Shown here piece by piece: positions 16,198 through 26,042 of a DNA stretch of 64,000 nucleotides. How positions within the stretch are numbered: the stretch's first letter is position 1; each line of letters opens with the position of its first letter. Position numbers and translations under genes: made by a program. Origin of the DNA: Methanocella_A sp963792125 (GTDB lineage Archaea > Halobacteriota > Methanocellia > Methanocellales > Methanocellaceae). The notes below the pieces were generated by a model, which searched no databases, was not told where the DNA came from, and saw only the letters and a program-made list of their open reading frames with translations. Where the stretch lies: assembly GCA_963792125.1 (NCBI GenBank), contig CAWBVA010000004.1, positions 62,001 through 126,000 of the forward strand, given 5' to 3'.

Positions 16198-16365
16198 TTA
16201 GAACCTTGGTTTTCTGTGCTGTGGAAGGCAGTCACGGCAGTAGACCGGTCTGTCCTCCGCGGGCTTAAAAGGTACTTCACATTCTTTACCACAATCAGAA
16301 CAAGTTGCCTTGTGCATTTCTCTGGGACCGAAGTCTCTCGGGCCCCTGCTTCTTTCATCTATCAT
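16198..16365 (-). CDS. CxxC-x17-CxxC microprotein, copy 3
   Basis: This 55-residue paralogue starts MIDERSRGPRDFGPREMHK. It keeps both Cys pairs (22/25, 43/46), the core KECEVPF and RPVYCRDC, and the HRKPRF end, but is diverged in the N-terminal third. It is the first of the three tandem genes, so the cluster reads copy 3, copy 2, copy 1 towards the terminator at 15741-15784. Confidence 0.85.
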   Translation of the reverse strand: MIDERSRGPRDFGPREMHKATCSDCGKECEVPFKPAEDRPVYCRDCLPQHRKPRF

Positions 16366-16502
16366 TTATTTTACTCTTGCAGATCGAAATCCGCAATACG
16401 AATAGGTACAATCTACTATAAAAACATATGGTTATTTAATTTATATACTGGCACGGTTATATCCGGGAATTATCCAATAGCGTCAGCGCATTTGCAAGCC
16501 TT

Positions 16503-16916
16503 TTAGAACTCGGTTTGGGCCGGAGGCACCACGTGGAGGAACAGGCGGTCGTCGGTCAGCCCTGTCTTTTTGTAAGCGTTCAGCGCCGCGACTCCGGCAG
16601 CCGGCACATCCGTGGCCAGCACGAGCCTGAAACGGTTGAAGCCCTGTTCGTCCCGCTCTTTTCTTCCCGCCAGGAGCATGCCCGGCAACTCTTCTCCGAT
16701 GAGCTCCGGGTCATTGGCACTGAAGATGTAGATAAGCAGCCGGTTGCCGATGTTGATCCGGTCATACCCGACCTTACCTTTCTTCTCGTGGCGGAGCTCG
16801 ATGATCCTGAAGACCTCTTCCGCACACCCGCAGCCTAACACACTTTGCACGAACGCCTTGATCTTTTCCCGGTCCGCCATCGCTCTCACTGTCCCGTGGT
16901 TATCATTGTCCGCCAT
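16503..16916 (-). CDS. Hypothetical protein (137 aa)
   Basis: I do not recognise the family. The protein has an N-terminal CGC motif (SVLGCGCAEEVF) followed by a strand-rich region (KVGYDRINIGNRLLIYIF) and a C-terminal segment with RFRLVLATDVPAAGVAAL. No signal or membrane helix is visible. The short Cys-Gly-Cys segment with an otherwise alpha/beta fold could hold a metal. The start at 16916 is preceded by GGAAG; ATG 16880 is an alternative. Confidence 0.6.
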   Translation of the reverse strand: MADNDNHGTVRAMADREKIKAFVQSVLGCGCAEEVFRIIELRHEKKGKVGYDRINIGNRLLIYIFSANDPELIGEELPGMLLAGRKERDEQGFNRFRLVLATDVPAAGVAALNAYKKTGLTDDRLFLHVVPPAQTEF

Positions 16917-17122
16917 GTATTTTAATAGCTTCCGCCAGAATTTTCAGGGGCCTGTACAGATGCCGTTCACCGATTACATTAACGCCATCGGGCTAACATA
17001 CCTGCTGATTTCCGTGATGACGGCCGGTAACGGACACAAGAGATACCGCCGCACATCATGGATTTATGTCTGGCTGATAGCAACGAGCAACGGTTTAATA
17101 ATATAATACAACTAATATTATA

Positions 17123-18049
17123 ATGAGACCAATGGCTTCCCGCTATCGCACTTTTCTGAACATTATCAAGCTCGGCCGGCTGCGCTTTCTCTGGCTGGGC
17201 TATTCACTGTACCTGATGGGTGCCTTGCTGGCCGTCGCAGCGGGCGCATCGTTCAGCCTCGATCGCTTCATCTTCGGATACATCGTGCTCATGATCGGCC
17301 ACCTGTCGGTCCACTACAGCAACGACTATTACGACTACGAGGTCGACTCAAAGACTACGGCGGGCACGCTGTCGGGCGGCAGCGGCATCCTGCCAAAGTA
17401 CCCCGAACTCCTCGCCTTCTCTAAATGGTTCGGCCTGTCGCTGGCCGTACTCTCGGTCGCGCTGGGGGCGGTCTTCACGTTTGTCTATTCATTTCCCATC
17501 ATGTACCTGGGTTTCGCCATTTTCGGCAACCTGATCAGCTGGTACTACACAGCCCCGCCTGTCCGGCTGGCGTACCGTGGCCTGGGCGAGATTACTACGA
17601 TGATCTCAGTGGGCTTCCTCATGCCTGCCATCGGCGACTTCTCCCAGTTCGGGTCGTTTTCGCCCCTGTTCCTGGCCTTTTCCGTCCCTTCGCTGCTCTA
17701 TGCACTGTCATTCATCATCAACGTGGAAGTGCCTGACATGGAAGGGGATGTCGCCTGCGGAAAAAACAATTTCATCGCCCGAAAAGGCCGGGCTACAGGC
17801 TTCGCTGCCGCCAGCCTGCTCTGTATTCTGGCTACCGTCTGCATCGCGATACTCACCTTCGGGCAATATGCGATCGACTTCCGGCCTGTGCTATTGTTCT
17901 CTTTCGTGCCGCTGCTGCCCGCATTGTACGGGCTGGTCACCCGGCCGCGCGCGCGGGAAGCCGCTACAAAGCTCGTGCAAATCAACGTAGGCTGCTACCT
18001 GCTGTTCATACTGCTGATGGACGCGTACCTGGTCTTCATCCATCTTTAA
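17123..18049 (+). CDS. UbiA-family prenyltransferase (MenA-like)
   Basis: The 308-residue membrane protein has about eight helices and both Asp-rich motifs of the UbiA superfamily: NDYYDYEVD near residues 71-79, and EVPDMEGD in the second half. The closest resemblance is to the MenA branch. Such enzymes attach polyprenyl chains to aromatic acceptors (quinones, methanophenazine-type carriers, heme O, lipids); the acceptor here cannot be read from sequence. A TATA-like TTTAATAATATA ends about 20 bases before the ATG, which suggests a nearly leaderless mRNA. Its 3' end overlaps the convergent ABC ATPase gene by 14 bases. Confidence 0.8.
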   Translation: MRPMASRYRTFLNIIKLGRLRFLWLGYSLYLMGALLAVAAGASFSLDRFIFGYIVLMIGHLSVHYSNDYYDYEVDSKTTAGTLSGGSGILPKYPELLAFSKWFGLSLAVLSVALGAVFTFVYSFPIMYLGFAIFGNLISWYYTAPPVRLAYRGLGEITTMISVGFLMPAIGDFSQFGSFSPLFLAFSVPSLLYALSFIINVEVPDMEGDVACGKNNFIARKGRATGFAAASLLCILATVCIAILTFGQYAIDFRPVLLFSFVPLLPALYGLVTRPRAREAATKLVQINVGCYLLFILLMDAYLVFIHL

Positions 18050-18827
18050 GGCAATCAAGATTTTTACTTTCAGGGGCACGATGTGCCGCCCGTAAGTCGC
18101 TCTCGACGATCGTGGCCTCTACGCCGTAGACGGCCTGGATGGTCTCGGGCGTCAGGACGTCCATGGGCTTGCCGCAGGCGTAAATCCGCCCTTTGTTCAG
18201 CACGATCACCGTGTCGGAGTACGTGTAGGCCAGGTTGAGGTCGTGGAGCGCCACGATCATCGACGCGCTCCGGCTCTTGGTCAGCCGGCGGGTGATCTCC
18301 AGCACCTCGATCTGGTGCTTCAAATCGAGGTTGCTCGTCGGCTCGTCGAACAGGAACAGCTCCGGCTCCTGCGCGAGCGCGCGGGCGATGTACACTTTCT
18401 GCTTCTCGCCGCCGCTGAGCTGGTCCATGAACTTGCCGGCATATTCCCGGATGTTCATGCTGTCCAGCGCCTGCTGGACTATCTCGAGGTCGTGCGGGGA
18501 TATCTTCCATTTGATGTGGGGCTTCCGGCCCAGCAGGACGGTCTCCATGACCGTGGAGAAGAACAGGTAGTGGAAGTTCTGGGGGACGTAGCCGATCAGC
18601 TTCGCGATCTCGTTAGGCTCCATCCGGATGGCGTCTCTCCCGTTGAGGCAGACCTTCCCTCTCGTGGGCTTGTGCACCTGCGCGATGCACTTGATCAGCG
18701 TGCTCTTGCCCGAGCCGTTAGGCCCGATGACGCTGATCACCTCGCCGGGGCTCCCTTCGAAGGAGACGTCGTCCAGCGCTTTGTGGTTCCCGTAATTGAC
18801 TCCGAGGCCTTCGACTTTGATCTTCAT
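18036..18827 (-). CDS. btuD: ABC importer ATPase, BtuD/FecE type
   Basis: The 263-residue ATPase has Walker A GPNGSGKST, the signature LSGGEKQKV, Walker B LFLFDEPTSNLD and the switch His in ALHDLNLA. It belongs to the iron-siderophore/cobalamin importer group. It sits 10 bases after the permease gene. Corrinoid uptake is favoured because corrinoid biosynthesis genes lie on both sides (cob operon and cbiP), but ferric-chelate or other metal-chelate uptake is equally compatible. Confidence 0.85.
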   Translation of the reverse strand: MKIKVEGLGVNYGNHKALDDVSFEGSPGEVISVIGPNGSGKSTLIKCIAQVHKPTRGKVCLNGRDAIRMEPNEIAKLIGYVPQNFHYLFFSTVMETVLLGRKPHIKWKISPHDLEIVQQALDSMNIREYAGKFMDQLSGGEKQKVYIARALAQEPELFLFDEPTSNLDLKHQIEVLEITRRLTKSRSASMIVALHDLNLAYTYSDTVIVLNKGRIYACGKPMDVLTPETIQAVYGVEATIVESDLRAAHRAPESKNLDCLKDG

Positions 18828-18837
18828 CTGTCCCTCC

Positions 18838-19968
18838 TCAATAGATATGGCTCTCCTTTCCCCGCAGGATCAGGTAGAGGAAGAATAAGCCGCCAAGTAT
18901 GTACATTACTATGCCTACCGGAATCTCGACCGGGCTGAAGATCGTGCGGGCAAAAGTGTCCGATAGCAGCAGGATCAGGCCGCCCATGAGAGCGGAGCAC
19001 GGGATGAGGTACCGGTGGTCGTTGCCAATGAGCATGCGGCAGATGTGCGGGGCCATCAGCCCGATGAACCCGATGACGCCTGTGAACGCAAGGCAGCTCG
19101 ACGCCACGACTGTCACCAGCACCAGGCAGTACAGCCGCAGCCGCTCGACGCGAATGCCCAGATTTTTGGCGATCTCGTCGCCGGCGGACAGTGCGTTCAG
19201 GTCCCAGGCCTTCATCGCCAGCAATACCGCGCAAATGATCGTTACCGGCAGCAGGATGATCACTGCGTTCCAGTTGGCGCCCCACATGCCGCCCATGAGC
19301 CATAGCTCGAGGTCTTTCAGCTTGTCGTTGTTGGACCAGTATTTGAGGACCAGCAGCCCGGCCTGAAAGATGTAGCCCAGGACCACGCCGGCAAGGATCA
19401 GCGTCGCCTGGCTGGTGCCTCTCATTCTCGCGATGCCATAGATGAGCAGCATGCTCAACAGGCCGAAGATGAAAGCGTTCAGGATCAAGTCGTAGTACTG
19501 TCCGCCGGTAATGAACATGCTCAGGATACCTGTGCCGAGCACGATGGTGATAGCTGCGCCAAAGGAAGAGGCGGACGCGAGGCCGAGGGTAAACGGGCTC
19601 ACCAGGGGGTTCCGGAGAACTCCCTGCATGACCGTCCCGGCCACTGCGAGGCTCATGCCAGTCAGTATGGCCAGCATTATCCGCGGCAGCCGCATATTGA
19701 TCACGATGACAGAGGCGATGTCGCTCTGAGGCTGCGGGAGCCCGCTAATGTTTACCAGGTTTCCCGCTGCGTCGACGAAGGACCAAAAAACGTCTCCCAG
19801 TTCGATCCTGGCCGATCCGACCGAAGCTGCGTAGACCGACGACAGAAATAATGCTCCTGCAAGCAAAGCAAGAACAATCAGCCTCTTTTTATAACTGCCT
19901 GTGTACAGGTCTTTGACTGAATTCTGCAACGCGCTGGCACTGGATTCCTTCATCTTTTTCCCGGGCAT
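18838..19968 (-). CDS. btuC: ABC importer permease, BtuC/FecD type
   Basis: The 376-residue protein has about ten transmembrane helices and the FecCD family blocks: RLPRIMLAILTGMSLAVAG, GVLRNPLVSPFTLG, the coupling segment with GDEIAKNLGI, and the C-terminal GLMAPHICRMLIG plus FARTIFSPVEIPVG. An N-terminal extension of roughly 30 residues precedes the first helix. It forms the membrane channel of the importer with the ATPase encoded 10 bases downstream. Confidence 0.88.
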   Translation of the reverse strand: MPGKKMKESSASALQNSVKDLYTGSYKKRLIVLALLAGALFLSSVYAASVGSARIELGDVFWSFVDAAGNLVNISGLPQPQSDIASVIVINMRLPRIMLAILTGMSLAVAGTVMQGVLRNPLVSPFTLGLASASSFGAAITIVLGTGILSMFITGGQYYDLILNAFIFGLLSMLLIYGIARMRGTSQATLILAGVVLGYIFQAGLLVLKYWSNNDKLKDLELWLMGGMWGANWNAVIILLPVTIICAVLLAMKAWDLNALSAGDEIAKNLGIRVERLRLYCLVLVTVVASSCLAFTGVIGFIGLMAPHICRMLIGNDHRYLIPCSALMGGLILLLSDTFARTIFSPVEIPVGIVMYILGGLFFLYLILRGKESHIY

Positions 19969-20036
19969 TTTTATTACGAGTCCAAATAGATAGGAAGGAT
20001 GGGCAACATATAGTTAACCCATCCCCCCCGTCAGGG

Positions 20037-21095
20037 CTAAGGAACGACAAAGTTGCCGTTCTTCGCACCTGGCACGAACTGACTGTCGTACTGCTCCATG
20101 ACCCTGGCGGGATCGATGTCGCTGAAGAGCTCAGGATGGATGATCCTGGCCACTTCCAGCAGGCCGATGAACCCCTTCGGCCCGAAGGTCAGGGTGCTCG
20201 AGATGACGTAGACCTTGCCGTCCTTCACCGCTTTGACGTTGGGCATACCCGTCCGGTTCATGATCGTGCTCCGTGTCTCGGTCATATTAGCCTTCGTGGC
20301 GTAGTTGAGCCCGACCTTGATGACAATGTCCGGGTTCCGCTCGATAACCCACTCGTTCGATATATCGCCCGAGGTCAGGTTACCGGCAATATTCTTGCCT
20401 CCGGCCAGCCTGATCAGCGTGTCACCGCCGGAGCCGTTGACCACAGTGCTGAGCTTGTACATGTTGCTCTCCCAGAACACCGTGGGCTTCTGGCTGTCAG
20501 TCAGGTTAGCTGTCCTCTCCTTCACCAGGGCTATCTGCGGCTCCATGAAACCCGCATATGCTTCCGCCCGGTCCATCTTCCCGGTCAGGATGCCCATCTT
20601 CCGGATGTCGGACGTAATGTTATCCATCTTGTAGCAGTCGAGCAGCAGCACCGTGATGTTGGCCTGGCTGAACTGGTCCATGTTCTTGGGCTTTGCATAG
20701 GCATACGCAATCACGACGTCCGGCCTGAGCGCCACAATGGATTCCATGTTGGGGCTGGTCCATTCTCCGATGCTGGCCGTGTTGTTGAAGTAGCCGGCCA
20801 GGTTGGGATTATTCTTGACGTTGTTCGGCACACCGACGATTTTATCTATCGCCCCCAGGGCGATCATTACTTCGGCGCTGTCCGAATTGGTGACTATGAT
20901 CCTTTCCGCGGTTTTCGGCAGCGTCACTGTCTTGCCGTTCGAGTCAGTGATTGTGACCCCCATGGTTACCGTGTAGTTTCCCGGCTCCGGCGTCGGCGTC
21001 ACAGCCGGCGTCGGCGTGGGCGATGTACACCCCGCCAGGCACAGCGCGAACGTTAAAACGACGCATGCCGCGAGGATGATTGCTAACCTTTTCAT
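20037..21095 (-). CDS. btuF: ABC importer substrate-binding lipoprotein, BtuF/FepB type
   Basis: The 352-residue protein has a signal peptide ending in the lipobox-like LAGC and a TPTP-rich spacer. Two alpha/beta lobes of the helical-backbone binding-protein class follow (TDSNGKTVTLPKTAERIIV, then RPDVVIAYAY, later RNPDIVIKVG). It captures the ligand outside the membrane for the BtuCD-type transporter. A strong GGGAGGT ribosome site and an AT-rich promoter lie upstream, so this is the first gene of the operon. The ligand is inferred to be a corrinoid or iron chelate. Confidence 0.85.
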   Translation of the reverse strand: MKRLAIILAACVVLTFALCLAGCTSPTPTPAVTPTPEPGNYTVTMGVTITDSNGKTVTLPKTAERIIVTNSDSAEVMIALGAIDKIVGVPNNVKNNPNLAGYFNNTASIGEWTSPNMESIVALRPDVVIAYAYAKPKNMDQFSQANITVLLLDCYKMDNITSDIRKMGILTGKMDRAEAYAGFMEPQIALVKERTANLTDSQKPTVFWESNMYKLSTVVNGSGGDTLIRLAGGKNIAGNLTSGDISNEWVIERNPDIVIKVGLNYATKANMTETRSTIMNRTGMPNVKAVKDGKVYVISSTLTFGPKGFIGLLEVARIIHPELFSDIDPARVMEQYDSQFVPGAKNGNFVVP

Positions 21096-21368
21096 GATTA
21101 TGATACCTCCCTGTTACCGTGCAAGCGCACACGATACAAGGGATTTTTCCATTAATAGTATTAATAATTTATCAATTCTTCACACTAAATGCGAATATCA
21201 TGATATAAATGGCATAAAGAAAAAATATCAGATAACCTGGGTGCTTGCATGTCCGTCATGCCAGTAAAAAGGTGTCGTCTCCCGGCCATCCGGTACACGC
21301 ACACGCGCGCGAGCGCCTGCCCGGCCAGCGATGTCGAGCCTCTGCCTGTTCAAGATACTATTTTTTCT
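21096..21368. other. Intergenic region; btuF promoter plus GC-rich islet
   Basis: The part near btuF is AT-rich (TATA-like AAATTATTAATAC) and fits its promoter. The middle, around 21290-21340, is a GC-rich stretch containing CGCGCGCGAGCG. I see no gene here. Confidence 0.4.
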
Positions 21369-22146
21369 TCAGCGCTTTAGCCACTTCGCGTCCCGCTTTT
21401 CAGGGTAAGTGGTCTCGACGCACTTCACCACGAAAGACCGCTCGACGTCACCCGCCATCCGGTGCCGCAACTTTCGCCGGTATCCCGATAGCCATCATAT
21501 CCGGCGGGAACCATGGGTTGCCGTCGGGCGCCGTGGGGCCGATGAAAGCCGTGTCTTTCGGGGCGCCCTTCGCCATGCCGGACGGGTAGGCGACGAACGT
21601 CGGCGCAGAACGAGCCCCATGCGGCATCAATCTGCCCGAATGGCGAGTCGCTGCCGAAGTGCAGGAGTCCGCATAGATTCCGGACCTGCTCCGCCTTGCC
21701 AATACACAGGTATGAGAGCGCAGTGACGTCGCCTGCCTTATCAGCGCGCTGCATGACCAGGTACTTGCCGGAGAACGACACCTTGCCCATCTTCTTCAGC
21801 GTCCAGTCCGCGCACAAGGGCGACTCCTTCAGGAACATCGCGTCCTCGCCGCCCGTCGAAAGGTCGTTGCAGATGTCCTCCGGGAACTCGGTAAGCCCCA
21901 GGAAGCCATGAGACCCCTGGCAGGTTCCTCTCATCGTGTCGCAGCCCGCATAGATGCCGTCGGCCTTGCCCGCCGCTACCAGCACCAGCGCCTTAGCAAG
22001 ACACCGGTGCCCGGATTTCACCACGTCCGGGACCTTCACCACGCCTTCAGGGACCGCGTCGGCCCAGTAGATGCACAGCGGCTGCAGATCCATCCTCCCC
22101 GCCGCAGCCAGCCGTTCCCCGACCTCTCTCGCCGATAACCGTGACA
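21369..22146 (-). pseudogene. DUF169 family protein, frameshifted
   Basis: The start at 22146 (MSRLSAREVGERL) opens a DUF169-type sequence with conserved Cys-rich segments (GYAGC-like IYAGCDTMRGTCQG, LYLC-like SYLCIGKAEQV). Near 21605 the homologous reading moves to a second frame (TFVAYPSGMAKGAPKDTAF), and near 21460 to a third, ending DAKWLKR at 21369. The three pieces in series give one coherent protein of about 258 residues, so two single-base indels have split it. DUF169 proteins are uncharacterised and common in archaea. Either the gene is recently dead or the sequence has errors. Confidence 0.6.
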
Positions 22147-22303
22147 TAACGTTTATACATAGGGCTTCATGCGTTAAATTATTATCCGGCAACCGCACTA
22201 CGCTCCGTTGTGGTCGCAAGCACGGCATATTGCATGCGAACCATTACAGGTAATCCTTTTATAGGGTCGCGCCATACCTGTAAAGGCTAACGCAGGAGTA
22301 TCC

Positions 22304-23758
22304 ATGACCCGATACATCACTGTCCTCGGAACACAGTCGCACGCTGGTAAAAGCACCATTGTCACCGCCCTGTGCAGGATACTGAAGCGCCGGGGCTACC
22401 GGGTGGCGCCGTTCAAGTCCCAGAACATGAGCAACAACTCCTGGATCACGAAGGACGGCCTGGAGATCGGCATCGCGCAGGCCATCCAGGCTTTCGCCGC
22501 AGGCATCGAGCCGACCGCGGAGATGAACCCGGTGCTCCTGAAGCCAAAGGGCGGGACAACGTCTCAGGTCGTGGTGCTCGGCAAGCCCGTCGGCGACCGG
22601 AAAGCCGGGGAATATTACGAGAGCATCGACGCCATGATGAAGATCGCAACGGACGCCCTGGCAAAGCTCTCCCGGGATTACGATGTCATTGTCATCGAGG
22701 GTGCCGGAGGGGCGGCGGAGATCAACCTGTACGACCGGGACATTGCCAACAGCCGTATGGCCCGGGCGGTAAATTCTCCCATCCTGCTCGTGGGTGACAT
22801 CGAGCGTGGCGGCGTGTTCGCCAGCCTGTACGGGACCATCGCGCTGCTGCCGCCGGAGGACCGTCCTCTGGTCAAAGGCATGATCATCAATAAATTCTAT
22901 GGCGACAAGGCGTTGCTGGGCAACGGTTTACAAGAGCTCGAGCGCCTGACCGGCGTTCCGGTCCTGGGCGTCGTCCCCTATTCGGAATTACACATTCCTT
23001 CGGAGGACTCCGTCTCCATCGCCGACAAAAGGCCGAGCGAGAAGAGCATCGAGGTAGCCGTCGTCCGGTTCCCGCTCATCTCCAACTTCACGGACTTCGA
23101 GCCGCTGGAACGCGTCGCCCGGGTCCGCTATGTGCCGCTCGACGAGAAGCTGGGCAAGCCTGATGTCATCATCCTGCCCGGGTCAAAGAACACAGTAAGC
23201 GACCTGAAGACGTTGCGGGCCTCTCCGCTGTTCCGGGAGATACGGCGCCTCGCGAAAACGGGCGTGCCGGTGATCGGCATCTGCGGCGGGTACCAGATGC
23301 TCGGCAAGCTTGTCCGCGACAGCGGCATTGAAAACGGCGTCGCCGAAGACGTGAAAGGCCTGGGGCTGCTGCCGGTGACGACGCGGTTCGGCGCTTATGA
23401 GAAGCATACCTGCCAGGTGGTAAAACCCGTAACCGGTAACGGCCCTATCCTCGAGCCCATCTGGGGCTGCAAGCTGCTGGGGTACGAAATCCACATGGGG
23501 CAGACTGATTCCCGGTCGCCGGCCTTCTGGGACGACGGCTGCGTGGACGAGAACGGGACGATTATCGGGACGTACATGCACGGGATCTTCGAGAACGACG
23601 CTTTCCGCGACGCGCTGATGTCCTATGCCTGCGAACGCAAAGGTATCAGTTATGAGCCTCCTGCAACGATCGCCGATCCCTATGACGAGCTCGCGGACGC
23701 AATCTCATCGGCACTCGATGTCGAAGCGATCATTGAGCTGATCAGCGGCAAGACATAA
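22304..23758 (+). CDS. cbiP: Adenosylcobyric acid synthase (glutamine-hydrolysing)
   Basis: The 484-residue enzyme starts with the dethiobiotin-synthetase-type P-loop GTQSHAGKST. It has the KSQNMSNNS block and ends in a class I-like glutamine amidotransferase domain with the Cys in GICGGYQMLG and the His in YMHGIF. It amidates adenosylcobyrinic acid a,c-diamide at four positions to give adenosylcobyric acid, the substrate of CbiB in the nearby cob operon. GGAG precedes the ATG and a TATA-like CCTTTTATAGG lies about 45 bases upstream. Confidence 0.93.
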   Translation: MTRYITVLGTQSHAGKSTIVTALCRILKRRGYRVAPFKSQNMSNNSWITKDGLEIGIAQAIQAFAAGIEPTAEMNPVLLKPKGGTTSQVVVLGKPVGDRKAGEYYESIDAMMKIATDALAKLSRDYDVIVIEGAGGAAEINLYDRDIANSRMARAVNSPILLVGDIERGGVFASLYGTIALLPPEDRPLVKGMIINKFYGDKALLGNGLQELERLTGVPVLGVVPYSELHIPSEDSVSIADKRPSEKSIEVAVVRFPLISNFTDFEPLERVARVRYVPLDEKLGKPDVIILPGSKNTVSDLKTLRASPLFREIRRLAKTGVPVIGICGGYQMLGKLVRDSGIENGVAEDVKGLGLLPVTTRFGAYEKHTCQVVKPVTGNGPILEPIWGCKLLGYEIHMGQTDSRSPAFWDDGCVDENGTIIGTYMHGIFENDAFRDALMSYACERKGISYEPPATIADPYDELADAISSALDVEAIIELISGKT

Positions 23759-24067
23759 TTTTAGCCACATTAGAGTGTCTGTCAGTTTAGAATCGGCGGC
23801 GAGAATGCCTGCCTGCAAACGTTCACGCGCGCGCGAGCGTCCGCTCGTCCGGAGACACCCTCGACCGTTTTTCATCGTCTTATGCCCGGCCATGACCCCG
23901 GCCGTCCACTGACTCCTGGCTTCGTCATTCCTGAAATGTCAGGTGCAGGCTCAACGTATAACCCGATTTTTTCCGTAATAGTATCTTCAATTACATTTAA
24001 TGCAGGCCAGATTTAACTTGACAGGCCTGATACATATGTAAGAACAGGATGATCGGAGTACGTAGCT
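23759..24067. other. Intergenic region without a gene
   Basis: About 300 bases with a GC-rich islet (CGCGCGCGCGAGCG around 23826) and, near the helicase start, an inverted repeat GCAGGCC...GGCCTG and a GGAG ribosome site. No coding potential was seen. Confidence 0.4.
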
Positions 24068-25500
24068 ATGGTAACGTTTAACGAGCTGAAGCTTAGCGAA
24101 AGCGTGATGAAGGCGATTGACAGCATGGGCTTTGAAGAAATGACTCCGGTCCAGGGGCAGGCGATCCCGCTGGCCATGGAAGGGAAAGACATCATCGGAC
24201 AGGCCCAGACCGGGACGGGAAAGACCGCTGCGTTCGGCATACCGATGGTCGAGGCCTTCAGCCCCGAGTCCAGGGTCATCGAGGGCATTGTGATCGTGCC
24301 CACGCGCGAGCTGGCCCTGCAGGTAGCGGAAGAGCTCAACAAGATCGGCCACTTCAAGGGTATACATACGGTGCCGATCTACGGCGGACAGGACATCCGG
24401 TGGCAGATTAAAGCCCTCCAGGAACCGGCCTCAAATCATCGCGGGCACACCTGGTCGCCTGATCGATCATATGATCCGGCGCAAGACCATCCGGGCTGAC
24501 GACATCAGGATCGCCGTCCTCGACGAAGCCGATGAAATGCTGGACATGGGCTTCATTGAAGACATCGAGACTATACTCGGAAACGACACCCCGCGAGCGT
24601 CAGACGATGCTGTTTTCCGCCACCGTGCCAAAGCCGGTGGAACAGCTTGCGCGAAAATTCATGAAAAACCCGGTCCGGCTGGCGTTAGGGGAAAAGAGCG
24701 TAACCGTGCCGAGTACCGAGCAGATATACCTGGAAGTCCCGGAGAAACAGAAGTTCGACGTGCTGTCCCGTCTCCTGGATATCCAGCTTCCGGAGCTGGC
24801 CATCGTTTTCGTCAGGACCAGACGCCGGGTCGACGAGCTGTCGAACGCACTCACGGAACGCGGTTATCTGGCCGCGGGAATACATGGCGACATGATACAG
24901 TCCCGGCGGGAGAGCACCCTCGGCCAGTTCCGGGCAGGAACGATAGACATCCTTGTCGCGACCGACGTGGCTGCCAGGGGCCTGGACATCCGGGGAGTGA
25001 CCCACATCTATAACTTTGACATACCGCAGGACCCGGACAGCTACGTGCACAGGATAGGCCGTACTGGCAGAGCGGGACAGGCAGGTATGGCAGTAACGTT
25101 CGCCACGCCGAGGGAAATGAACCTCATGAGGATGATTGAACGAGTGATCAAGCATAAGATTGCCCGGGAGCCCATTCCGACCATGATGGAGGCCCGGGAA
25201 GAAAAGCTGCGGGTAATCATGGAAAAATTACTGGGCACGGCCGAGAACCAGGACATATCCTCTTATCGGGGCTCTGCGGAGGGATTGCTCGAGGTAAACG
25301 ATTCAGTCACACTGCTCTCGGCGGCATTGAAAATGATCGATAATGTGCAGGAACGGGCGCCGGTCGAGCTGACCGAACCCCGCCCGCCCGGAAGATCCGT
25401 CAAAAAGCCACGCAGAGAAGGCGGTAGCCAGTACGAAACGCGAGGCCCTAAAAAATATGGCCAGAAGAAAATCGGCACGGGGTTTTCCCGCAAGAGGTAA
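24068..25500 (+). pseudogene. DEAD-box RNA helicase, two frameshifts
   Basis: The Q-motif region and motif I (AQTGTGKT) and motif Ia (PTRELALQ) are read in one frame from ATG 24068. After about 24425 the frame changes to give GTPGRLIDH and the DEAD-type box DEADEML. After about 24595 it changes again to give FSATVPKPVEQLA (motif III) and the whole helicase C domain, including VATDVAARGLDI and HRIGRTGRAG. A basic C-terminal tail follows. Joined, the pieces make an intact CshA/DeaD-like helicase of about 477 residues, likely acting in cold adaptation or RNA remodelling. Both shifts fall in short G/C runs, so sequencing error is plausible. Confidence 0.8.
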
Positions 25501-25626
25501 ACGTCGCCCATGCAGGACTCGGAATGAGCGAGTTGAAACCAAGACAGAGTAACAAACGGTTAAAATATTATTAAAATGAATAGATTTGCCAGTGTCGATG
25601 CTGGCAATCGAATTCTGGCGTTGAAC

Positions 25627-25962
25627 TTATTCGGTGTTCAGGAATCCTTTCCTGCCGAGCCAGTTGACCTGCGGTCCCGTGTATCTCCAGACCACATCGC
25701 CTTTCGAATCCTGGACGTCCCATGGAACGACGATAACAGTGTCGCCCTCGCGTACCCAGGTCCTTTTTCGCATCTTGCCCCGTATCCTGCACATTCTCGT
25801 TACGCTGTCCAGGCACTGGACGGTGACGCGACTTCCGCCAAGCATATTCGTGACGGTACCTAATACTTCTCTCTCCATCTTTTTCGGAGTTCTCACACGG
25901 ACTACTTCGCCGCCAGTTTCAGCCGGCTTCTTTCCTTGTCTTTTAAAGCTTCGGTTATTCAT
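25627..25962 (-). CDS. Translation initiation factor aIF1A
   Basis: This 111-residue basic protein has the S1/OB-fold sequence of eIF1A: GTVTNMLGGSRVTVQCLDSV, then CRIRGKMRKRTWVREGD, then a WRYTG end. It promotes scanning-type initiation and subunit function on the small ribosomal subunit. The N-terminal KRQGKKP tail is typical. GGAG lies 12 bases upstream of the ATG. A small ORF and one of the CxxC microproteins precede it on the same strand. Confidence 0.88.
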   Translation of the reverse strand: MNNRSFKRQGKKPAETGGEVVRVRTPKKMEREVLGTVTNMLGGSRVTVQCLDSVTRMCRIRGKMRKRTWVREGDTVIVVPWDVQDSKGDVVWRYTGPQVNWLGRKGFLNTE

Positions 25963-26042
25963 GGTATCATTTTCTCCTTTCTGTTTTATTTTTCTTTCAG
26001 TGCGGGATTTTCCTGTCCCGGCTGATGGTGTAATGCAGTCCG

